A stretch of DNA of 57,880 nt from contig CAJWIT010000008.1 in the NCBI GenBank assembly GCA_913041945.1, positions 1 to 57,880 of the forward strand. The letters run 5' to 3'. The DNA is from an uncultured Fidelibacterota bacterium. Lineage in GTDB: Bacteria; Fidelibacterota; Marinisomatia; Marinisomatales; UBA8229. Under the pieces are notes generated by a model, which was not told the origin of the DNA, searched no databases, and saw only the letters and a list, made by a program, of their open reading frames with translations. Within the stretch, counting starts at the first letter, position 1. Each line of letters opens with the position of its first letter. Both the position numbers and the translations under genes were made by a program. This document shows, piece by piece, positions 44,002 through 50,976 of this stretch.

Positions 44002-45600
44002 TTAAGATTTGATTATTTCTTTAAAAAGATTTTTCCTCAGAATTACCGAAGATGTTAATACACCAGAAAACAATGCACCGGTGAGCCCAACGGTAGTGAC
44101 ATCCTGTCCTGTTAAAAATAACCCCTTGATAGGACTTTTTGGCCTCAGCCAGTCCTGTCTGAATCGTTTTGGTGTATGTTCCAAGCCGTAGAGTTCACCA
44201 GATTGATAATTGACCATACTTTTGGTAGAGAGGGGTGTTGAAAGTTCATAATAGTCTATTTTCCCTTTGAGTTGTGGAAGAGTTTTGTAAATCATTTCTA
44301 ACATTCTTTGTGCATATTTCTCCTTTATTTCCTCATATTCATTTCCCCTCGATTTCCATGGATGATCTTTCCAAGCCTCGAACCAGTCATAATGAGCCAG
44401 CGTAATTGCTTCCATGGTGGATTGATGAGGATGATCTTTTTGCCAATTTGGATCTTTTACAGAGGGGAAAGACAAATATAAAACTGGGAATTGCTTTGTT
44501 TGATCTGTGACAAAGTTTTCTACATTTTTGTCGTGATCATAGGATGGATAAATCCAATAGTTTGTTGTTCTAAGTCCAAGTTCTTTTGCTGATCCATTTA
44601 AGCCGATATAAAGACATAAATGCCCCTCAGTCTTTCGAACGTTTGTAAGCGATTGTCTGATTTTTGGCAATGCATTTGATTTAAGTAATCGTTCATAGGT
44701 GTTCATGACACCAGCACTGCTGATTATTTTGGGAGCATAGATTTCTTCGCCATTCTCAAGCCTCACCCCAATTGCTGTGTTTTTATGCATAATGATTTTT
44801 TCAACGCCCATACTGTTGAAAATCTCACCTCCATTATTCCGGATCACAGGTACGATATTAGCAGCAATCTGACCTGAGCCTCCCGCAGGATAATTCCCAC
44901 CATCTAAATAATGTTGCACCACCCCAGCATGCATTACAAAGCTGCTTCGTTTTGGAGGTAGGCCATAGTCACCCCATTGGCCTGTTAGAACCCCCAATAA
45001 TTTTGTATCGGAAGAAAGACTTGTGATTACATCATAGGTTGTTTTATCCGATAATTTGAAATATGGCCGGGATAATAATGGTGTTAAAAGAGTTGAAAAT
45101 AATTTTGGGAGTACTTTTGCCATATAGTAATTTTTACTTTTTTGAGCAACTTCTTTAAGCAGTGCCATGTACCGCATGATAGGTTCTTCTTCTTTTGGAA
45201 ACCATTTTATCATATTCTCTACGAACAATTCTTTAGGACAATACAGGTCGTATTTTTTATCAGGGAAAATAATACTATCATAATTATCGTGCATTTTTGA
45301 CCAGTGCAGATTTTCGCCTGTAATTAAATCAAAGATTTTTCGGGCGGGATTATATTCTTTGTGCATGTCCCCCACGTAATGAATTCCCACATCCCACTCA
45401 TACCCTTTCCGTTTAAAGGTGTGAGTATATCCGCCTATTTTGAAATGTTTTTCAAGGACCAGGACTTTTTTCCCTTTTAAGGCTAATAATGCGGCACAAC
45501 AAAGACCGCTTATGCCGGATCCAATAATGATTATATCATATGGTTCATTTAACAAGGTCTTGTTAAACTTTTTATTGATGGTGGTTAATGGACCCCGCAT
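44002..45600 (-). CDS. FAD-dependent carotenoid/retinol oxidoreductase (CrtI/CrtISO/RetSat-like)
   Basis: 532 residues. Dinucleotide fold 'YDIIIIGSGISGLCCAALLALKGKKVLVLEKHFKIGGYTHTF' at about 20-60 (GxGxxG...G...E), the RetSat-type KRKGYEWDVGIHYVGDM, a middle 'YPAGGSGQIAANIVPVI', and the C-terminal 'GLFLTGQDVTTVGLTGALFSGVLTS' that closes the FAD site. Relatives saturate or isomerise polyene chains (all-trans-retinol 13,14-reductase, carotenoid isomerase). No other carotenoid gene is nearby, so the substrate stays open. The following gap 45601-45799 is AT-rich without a gene. Confidence 0.88.
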   Translation of the reverse strand: MRGPLTTINKKFNKTLLNEPYDIIIIGSGISGLCCAALLALKGKKVLVLEKHFKIGGYTHTFKRKGYEWDVGIHYVGDMHKEYNPARKIFDLITGENLHWSKMHDNYDSIIFPDKKYDLYCPKELFVENMIKWFPKEEEPIMRYMALLKEVAQKSKNYYMAKVLPKLFSTLLTPLLSRPYFKLSDKTTYDVITSLSSDTKLLGVLTGQWGDYGLPPKRSSFVMHAGVVQHYLDGGNYPAGGSGQIAANIVPVIRNNGGEIFNSMGVEKIIMHKNTAIGVRLENGEEIYAPKIISSAGVMNTYERLLKSNALPKIRQSLTNVRKTEGHLCLYIGLNGSAKELGLRTTNYWIYPSYDHDKNVENFVTDQTKQFPVLYLSFPSVKDPNWQKDHPHQSTMEAITLAHYDWFEAWKDHPWKSRGNEYEEIKEKYAQRMLEMIYKTLPQLKGKIDYYELSTPLSTKSMVNYQSGELYGLEHTPKRFRQDWLRPKSPIKGLFLTGQDVTTVGLTGALFSGVLTSSVILRKNLFKEIIKS

Positions 45601-45799
45601 TGTAAATAAAAATCTTTGTAAGGTTACATATTATGGCGGGAATGTTTTTTCTTCAATATAATTAATTAAAAAGTTAAAGTGTATAATAGTCTAAAGAACT
45701 CATCAAAATCTTCCTATAACAGGTTACAATAAATCAATTTTACAATCTCTTTTCTCCTATAAATATTTATTATTGAAACAGAAAATTTGTCTACTCTGA

Positions 45800-48376
45800 T
45801 CAATTAGCATACTCTTTTATTTTTTTCACGCTTCCATCTGGATTGTAGAAAGTCCACGCTCCCAGCAATTTATTATTAAGACAAACTCCTTCTAACTTTT
45901 TCTGTCCATTTTGAAACCAAAAAGTAAACTGACCGTCCTTTTGCCCCTTCTTGTAATTTCCTTCAATTTTTATGTTGCCATTTGCCCACCACGCTGTCCA
46001 GCTTTGGTCTCTCTTTCCTTCCTTGTGGAAATATTGACGTTTCTTCTGGCCATTTTCATGCCAGGCGATCCACGATCCATTTTTTATCCCGTCTGCGAAA
46101 GAACAATCAAGTTTCTTTTGTCCATTTTCATACCAGATACTAAACTGGCCATCCTTTTTATTGGCCTTGTAATTGCCTTCAAGTTTTGTGTTCCCATTTG
46201 CCCACCACACTGTCTGTGTGTGGATTTTTTTCCCTTTAACATAGAAATAATGATGTTTCTTGTTACCATTTTCATACCAGACGGTCCAGTTTCCGTCCTT
46301 TTTTCCATTTACATAAGAATACTCAAGTTCCTTTTGCCCATTTTCGTACCATTCCAGCCGAGGTCCATCAGGAATGCCATTTGCATAATGCATCTCTATT
46401 TTTTTATTTCCGTTATCATACCACTCCAGCCTGTCCTGGCTAAATTTACCCTTCACATCATACTGATATTTCGCATTTACGTTTCCGCTGGGGTAGTAAA
46501 TAGTCCAATCCCCGTATCTCCCGTTTTGGGGAATGCCTGATAGTTCATGCACATTGCCTCCATCGCCCCTGAGAAACTGTCCTTCTGCTTTTGTAACACC
46601 GTCGGGGTAATAATAAGTCCACATCCCATCCATTAATTCATCTTTATATGAACCTTCCACCTCTTTATTTCCATTGTCATAGTATGAATAAATAAAACTC
46701 CTTTCATCGACAAGTTTCCCATTCTTGTAAGTTCCTTTCCACTTTTTGTCTCCATTTTTATGCCAGGTGATAAACTGGCCATCCTTTTTATCCTTCTTGT
46801 AAGTTCCTTCAATTTTTGTGTTCCCATTTGCCCACCACGCTGTCCAGTTTTGGTTTCTCTTTCCTTCCTTGTGGAAATATTGACGTTTCTTCTGGCCATT
46901 TTCATGCCAGGCGATCCACGATCCATTTTTTATCCCGTCTGCGAAAGAACAATCAAGTTTCTTTTGTCCATTTTCATACCAGATACTAAACTGGCCATCC
47001 TTTTTATTGGCCTTGTAATTGCCTTCAAGTTTTGTGTTCCCATTTGCCCACCACACTGTCTGTGTGTGGATTTTTTTCCCTTTAACATAGAAATAATGAT
47101 GTTTCTTGTTACCATTTTCATACCAGACGGTCCAGTTTCCGTCCTTTTTTCCATTTACATAAGAATACTCAAGTTCCTTTTGCCCATTTTCGTACCATTC
47201 CAGCCGAGGTCCATCAGGAATGCCATTTGCATAATGCATCTCTATTTTTTTATTTCCGTTATCATACCACTCCAGCCTGTCCTGGCTAAATTTACCCTTC
47301 ACATCATACTGATATTTCGCATTTACGTTTCCGCTGGGGTAGTAAATAGTCCAATCCCCGTATCTCCCGTTTTGGGGAATGCCTGATAGTTCATGCACAT
47401 TGCCTCCATCACCCCTGAGGAACCTTCCTTTTGCTTTTGTAACACCGTCAGGGTAATAATAAGTCCACATTCCATTCATCAATTTGTTTTTATAGCTGCC
47501 TTCCTTCTTTTTATTTCCATTATCATAATAGTCTACATACACATTACCTGTGTAAGGATTTAATTTTTTTCCTACACTTCCATCCTCATTGTAATAAGTC
47601 CACAATCCCACAATTTTATCATTTCGATAAACTCCTTCCATTCTCTTTTTTCCATTTTCATACCAAAAAGTAAACTGGCCGTCCTTTCGTCCCCCCTTGA
47701 AATTTCCTTTAACTTTTGTATTGCCATTTGGCCACCACACTGTATGGATATGGAATTCTTTACCTCTATCATAGAAATAATGATGTTTCTTATCCCCATT
47801 TTCATACCAGGCGATCCATTCTCCATCCTTTTTTCCATTTACATAAAGATGATCAAGTTTCTGTTGTCCATTTCCATACCATTCCATCCAGGGCCCATCA
47901 AGAGTGCCCTTTACATAATGCATCTCTGTTTTTTTATTTCCGTTATAATGCCATTCTAGTTTGACCTGATCAAAATCTCCATCTATGTATTGATATTTCG
48001 CATTTACGTTTCCGCTGGGGTAGTAAATAATCCATTCCCCGTTTCTCCCATTTTGGGGAATGTCTGATATTTCATGAACATTTTCTCCATCACCCCTGAC
48101 AAACTGTCCTTTTGCTTTTGTCACACCGTCAGGATAATAATAAGTCCATATTCCATCCATCAATCCATCTTTATATGCACCTTCCATCTTTTTATTTCCA
48201 TTAGCATAAAGGTCTAGCACCTTACCAGTGTAGGGTTTATCTGTCCTTGGTGTATATACTAAACCATCAAGAGTATCTAAGTAGTCAACGTAATATAGTG
48301 CTTTCCAATTAACCTGTGAAAACAAAGAGGCGGTAAATAGGCTTAGTGATAATAATGTTAGGATTCTTTTATTCAT
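45800..48376 (-). CDS. Secreted MORN/YwqK-type repeat protein with a large recent internal duplication
   Basis: 858 residues. Signal peptide (MNKRILTLLSLSLFTASLFS), then about 30 units of roughly 23 residues of the form 'xGxxxGxWxxWYENGxKKxxxxY', the YwqK/MORN-variant repeat. Units are ordered in a higher-order block that starts with 'YYDNGNKKxEGSYK...GMWTYYYPDGVTKAxGxFLRGDG' and is repeated three times. The second and third blocks share a 555-bp segment with no base difference (46010-46564 and 46856-47410), which implies very recent duplication or gene conversion. Such repeat proteins are envelope-associated; some YwqK proteins act as immunity or antitoxin-like partners. A good ribosome site (AGAGGT) precedes the ATG. 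The function here is unknown. Confidence 0.88.
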   Translation of the reverse strand: MNKRILTLLSLSLFTASLFSQVNWKALYYVDYLDTLDGLVYTPRTDKPYTGKVLDLYANGNKKMEGAYKDGLMDGIWTYYYPDGVTKAKGQFVRGDGENVHEISDIPQNGRNGEWIIYYPSGNVNAKYQYIDGDFDQVKLEWHYNGNKKTEMHYVKGTLDGPWMEWYGNGQQKLDHLYVNGKKDGEWIAWYENGDKKHHYFYDRGKEFHIHTVWWPNGNTKVKGNFKGGRKDGQFTFWYENGKKRMEGVYRNDKIVGLWTYYNEDGSVGKKLNPYTGNVYVDYYDNGNKKKEGSYKNKLMNGMWTYYYPDGVTKAKGRFLRGDGGNVHELSGIPQNGRYGDWTIYYPSGNVNAKYQYDVKGKFSQDRLEWYDNGNKKIEMHYANGIPDGPRLEWYENGQKELEYSYVNGKKDGNWTVWYENGNKKHHYFYVKGKKIHTQTVWWANGNTKLEGNYKANKKDGQFSIWYENGQKKLDCSFADGIKNGSWIAWHENGQKKRQYFHKEGKRNQNWTAWWANGNTKIEGTYKKDKKDGQFITWHKNGDKKWKGTYKNGKLVDERSFIYSYYDNGNKEVEGSYKDELMDGMWTYYYPDGVTKAEGQFLRGDGGNVHELSGIPQNGRYGDWTIYYPSGNVNAKYQYDVKGKFSQDRLEWYDNGNKKIEMHYANGIPDGPRLEWYENGQKELEYSYVNGKKDGNWTVWYENGNKKHHYFYVKGKKIHTQTVWWANGNTKLEGNYKANKKDGQFSIWYENGQKKLDCSFADGIKNGSWIAWHENGQKKRQYFHKEGKRDQSWTAWWANGNIKIEGNYKKGQKDGQFTFWFQNGQKKLEGVCLNNKLLGAWTFYNPDGSVKKIKEYAN
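46010..46564. repeat. Perfect 555-bp direct repeat, copy 1
   Basis: Line-by-line comparison with the segment 846 bases downstream shows no mismatch from 46010 to 46564; the first differences are at 46009 and 46565. It lies wholly inside the MORN-type repeat gene, and 846 = 3 x 282 keeps the frame. Confidence 0.92.
46856..47410. repeat. Perfect 555-bp direct repeat, copy 2
   Basis: The partner of 46010-46564. The bases between the two identical segments belong to the same higher-order block but have diverged, so the whole block was duplicated and part of it was recently homogenised, or the duplication boundaries are recent. Confidence 0.92.
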
Positions 48377-48596
48377 TGTAAACCTCTTTTATATTATATT
48401 AGTAAAAATAAACCTTTCAATTTTTTTGCCCACAATTTAATCAGTTGTATTTCTTTCGCAGTTGGGGCCCAAATATACTTTGTGCTTTTCATTCTAACAC
48501 AGAATTTAATTATGATCAATTTACCTATGTTTTAAGATCATATCTCCGTCTCAAACAATTGGAAATTATCATTATTGGATAAAAAAATCAAGAAAC

Positions 48597-48710
48597 TTAA
48601 AGATTCAAATTCAATCCACTGAAAATAGTAATATAGTCATCTCCATCCGGATTGTGTAAATATTGACGTTTCTTTTGTCCATTTTCATACCATTCCAACC
48701 AGGGTGTTAT
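48597..48710 (-). pseudogene. Relic of a MORN-type repeat unit
   Basis: On the minus strand, between a TAA and a TAA, an open stretch reads PWLEWYENGQKKRQYLHNPD and continues DGDDYITIFSGL. The first 15 residues match the repeat units of the adjacent gene (GPWMEWYGNGQQKL and WHENGQKKRQYFHKEGK). It has no start codon or signal peptide. It seems to be a leftover of a second or longer repeat gene upstream of the current one. The surrounding 48377-48596 is AT-rich without further coding signal. Confidence 0.6.
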
Positions 48711-48823
48711 TTAAGATAGTGTTACATTTCCTTAACTAATTATAGCGTTGCCCAGATATTTTTAAACAGAGTAAATTGGATTTAGAAATAATTATTATTA
48801 ATCAACAGAAAGGAGGTGATCAG

Positions 48824-48871
48824 TTGTCTAATCCTAGTAGAAAGCTGACCTCCAGAGGATCAGCATCTTAA
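48824..48871 (+). CDS. 15-codon micro-ORF inside the structured element
   Basis: A TTG (48824-48826) lies 7 bases after the core GGAGG of an exceptionally strong ribosome site. It opens a 15-codon frame reading SNPSRKLTSRGSAS after the start, ending in TAA. The frame contains the ACCTCC segment that can sequester or mimic the anti-Shine-Dalgarno, so translation and RNA folding would interfere with each other. It may be a translated leader peptide, or the strong site may serve only to bind ribosomes. The product has no recognisable family. Confidence 0.45.
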   Translation: MSNPSRKLTSRGSAS

Positions 48872-48917
48872 CACAATGCTCTGTTGACTTCATTGGAGGT
48901 CGGCAAACATACTGAAT

Positions 48918-48948
48918 AAACAAAGTCCCCAAAATGGGGACTTTGTTT
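48918..48948 (+). terminator. Terminator-like hairpin closing the structured element
   Basis: AAACAAAGTCCCC and GGGGACTTTGTTT form a perfect 13-bp stem with loop AAAAT. The plus strand continues GTTTATG, so the U-tract comes from the stem end plus the following T-rich bases. It fits termination of a plus-strand transcript from the element at 48807, and could also act on the minus strand after the symporter gene. Confidence 0.7.
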
Positions 48949-48979
48949 GTTTATGACAAGTTTTTTTGTAAGAGGAATT

Positions 48980-49079
48980 GAATATTATTTTAACAACACC
49001 ATTTTTCAGGTCTGCCTGAACTCACCAGCCCGTATTTTGTAGAGGTATACGTCTGCACTTAAAGGCTTCCAAAATTCAA
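48980..49079 (-). pseudogene. Sorting-domain tail relic, minus strand
   Basis: Aligns over its length with the end of the FG-GAP cargo gene (50977-51070): ...GGTCTGAACAAACTCACCTG... versus ...GGTCTGCCTGAACTCACCAG..., and GCACTAACGGGTTTGCCAAAGGAA versus GCACTTAAAGGCTTCCAAAATTC. On the minus strand the frame is broken by stops (FGSL, stop, VQTYT) where the intact gene encodes FGKPVSAGIYLYKI. It lies between the structured element and the symporter gene stop. Confidence 0.65.
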
Positions 49080-49083
49080 TTTA

Positions 49084-50952
49084 TTATTTATCTGAATTTT
49101 TTATTTTATTAACATCAATTGGTTTTGACAATCCCATATAAAAAGCTAGAAACCACATGACAAATATCCCATAAAGTAAAAACAGTAATTGCCATACCCA
49201 GAGAGAAGGTAGCCCAAAAGGAGCCCAGGTAATTGGATTATTAGGATCCGAAAACAATGTATTCCCGATTGTTGCAAAAGGTCCAAAGCCAATTAGAAAC
49301 CATACAAGAGTTAATATCCACGCAAAAGAAACTAGCTTTTTTCTATCCGGGGATAATCCTGAAACAGATTGCAAGAATTTATGACGTTTGACTTTACGAT
49401 TATTTTTTTCACTCGGATCTGGGAAAAGAAATGACCCTAAAACTACGGTTATTAGGTTTACCAATATTCCCCATCCTGCACTGTGAATTGTTAATGGATA
49501 TGCACCCCAGGGGACACCAAACCATGCTGAAGTCTTGTCAGTTAAAGTCACAGCAATTAATCCTGCGATTAATCCTGAAACGACACCTTTTGTGGACAAC
49601 TTCGGGAAATAACATAATCCCAAAAGTGCGGGATACATTTGGAAACCATAGGCCACCGCTAATCCTCCAAGCATTACAATTGCCTGCGTGGACTTTGCTG
49701 CTACAATCAGGGCTGCTGCTGCCACTATGATCACAAACAATCTGCCGAAAAACTTCTGTGTTTTGTCCGAAGCATCTTTAGAAAAAAAGTGTCTATAGAT
49801 ATCCCTGGTTACCATCCCGCTGAAAGTAGACATGTAAGCCGCTCCGGTGCTCTGCATGGCTGCAAGAGCACAGACTGCCAACAGTCCGACTAGCCACGGA
49901 GCTGAAGATGACATCAAATTGATTAACTGTGGAACCAGATTTTTATCAGTGGTGTTTTTCAATATTCCATTTGATTCCAGGATATGGCCACCCAATCCCT
50001 GAAATATGGTGAAGGTAAACAAAATAATGCCGATTATCACTGATGAAGCTACTACCTGCTGCCAGCGAAATGCCCCGCTGGTTTTATTGGAGAATGACCA
50101 CATGGAAAATGCAGGGGAAGACTGGATTCCCATTAGAGCAAACATGTAGGTCATGCACATGATTCCTGTCCAGGGGCCGCCAATTGATTTTGATCCGCTT
50201 GATACAAACTGAATGGAACCGGGGATAGCAACTCTGGATGAAAATCCATCCGGAGTAATCCTGCTTTTTGAGGCAATATCCTGGGACACAATTTTTGATA
50301 ATCCGATTTTAAATCCTTCCCAACCTCCAGAAAAATGAATTGTGATACACCCCAAAATCACAATTCCCAGTGCCAGCAGGATACATTGAACACAATCCAC
50401 GTAAGCAACTGAGCGCAGCCCTCCGCTGGCCACATAGATCACAACAATTGTTGACAAGGCAAACATCCCAACCTCAACCGAGATCAAGCCATCCGTCAGA
50501 ACATGAAACAGATCACCGGACGCCCGGAGTTGAACTCCCAAGTAAGGGACACTGAATAAAAATGCAACCAAAACTGTTAACATACGAATTGTGTCACCGC
50601 CATAATAATCGCTGTACATTTCGCCAGGAGTAATGTATTTATATGCTTTTCCCAGCACCCACTGTCTTCTTAAAAATAATACACCTGTAAAAGGAATGGT
50701 TAATGCATAAAAGGATGCAAATGCATAAGGGAGACCATCTGTGAATATTTTACCGGGATGTCCAATAAATGTCCAACCGCTGAAACTGGTAGCGGTTGCA
50801 GCCAACACAAATACCCAGATTCCAATAGACCTGCCGGCTAGAAAATAGTCAGCAGAGGTTTTGGATGATTTTGCCCCTTTAAAGCCCCAATAAAGGCAGT
50901 AGGTCCAGTACAGACCTACAAAACTAAAAAGCCAAAATAATTTTGGATTCAT
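49084..50952 (-). CDS. Sodium:solute symporter (SSS family)
   Basis: 622 residues with about 13-14 transmembrane helices. Family landmarks: 'SADYFLAGRSIGIWVFVLAATATSFSGWTFIGHPGKIF' in helices 1-2, 'YITPGEMYSDYYGG', 'GGLRSVAYVDCVQCILLALG', 'AMQSTGAAYMSTFSGMVTRDIYRHF' and 'YPLTIHSAGWGILVNLI'. It uses the sodium gradient to import organic solutes such as carboxylates, amino acids or sugars; the substrate cannot be assigned. It is 24 bases downstream of the FG-GAP secreted protein gene and could be co-transcribed with it. The C-terminal 130 residues with extra helices are typical of the longer SSS members. Confidence 0.9.
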   Translation of the reverse strand: MNPKLFWLFSFVGLYWTYCLYWGFKGAKSSKTSADYFLAGRSIGIWVFVLAATATSFSGWTFIGHPGKIFTDGLPYAFASFYALTIPFTGVLFLRRQWVLGKAYKYITPGEMYSDYYGGDTIRMLTVLVAFLFSVPYLGVQLRASGDLFHVLTDGLISVEVGMFALSTIVVIYVASGGLRSVAYVDCVQCILLALGIVILGCITIHFSGGWEGFKIGLSKIVSQDIASKSRITPDGFSSRVAIPGSIQFVSSGSKSIGGPWTGIMCMTYMFALMGIQSSPAFSMWSFSNKTSGAFRWQQVVASSVIIGIILFTFTIFQGLGGHILESNGILKNTTDKNLVPQLINLMSSSAPWLVGLLAVCALAAMQSTGAAYMSTFSGMVTRDIYRHFFSKDASDKTQKFFGRLFVIIVAAAALIVAAKSTQAIVMLGGLAVAYGFQMYPALLGLCYFPKLSTKGVVSGLIAGLIAVTLTDKTSAWFGVPWGAYPLTIHSAGWGILVNLITVVLGSFLFPDPSEKNNRKVKRHKFLQSVSGLSPDRKKLVSFAWILTLVWFLIGFGPFATIGNTLFSDPNNPITWAPFGLPSLWVWQLLFLLYGIFVMWFLAFYMGLSKPIDVNKIKNSDK

Positions 50953-50976
50953 TTTGAAAAAATAATTAGTTAAGAA

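Larger units (their letters stand above)
48807..48948 (+). ncRNA. Compact structured RNA candidate with extended Shine-Dalgarno and terminator-like hairpin
   Basis: Bases 48807-48821 (AGAAAGGAGGTGATC) are perfectly complementary to the 15 bases at the 3' end of typical bacterial 16S rRNA. GCTGACC..CC (48844-48853) can pair in three ways: with the nearby TCAGC (48860-48864) as a hairpin, with the upstream GGAGGT, or with GGAGGTCGGC at 48895-48904 (10 pairs, one G-U) enclosing an AGCAT/ATGCT stem (48862-48866, 48876-48880). A 13-bp stem with U-rich tail closes the unit (48918-48948). A possible promoter is TTGCCC...18...TAAATT upstream (about 48747-48776). This looks like an independent small transcript or regulatory leader. 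No known RNA family is recognised. Confidence 0.5.

Noticed and set aside
45911-47386. Two long plus-strand open frames of about 208 codons inside the MORN-repeat gene
   Set aside because: They are antisense to a clearly coding repeat gene, have repeat-derived hydrophobic composition and owe their length to the duplicated block. They have no ribosome site.
45800-48376. CRISPR-like array because of regular repeats
   Set aside because: The repeats are in-frame protein repeats of variable spacing and sequence, with codon-level divergence and no constant direct repeats or unique spacers.
48807-48821. Possible 3' end of a 16S rRNA gene on the minus strand
   Set aside because: The 15-base match is real, but the preceding bases on the minus strand do not match the conserved 16S helix 45 region. 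The plus-strand reading as an extended Shine-Dalgarno before a start codon fits better.
48824-48904. Integron attC-like site
   Set aside because: The inverted GTCTAA/GTTGAC-like bases resemble attC only superficially. Neither the RYYYAAC/GTTRRRY boxes nor an integrase gene is present.
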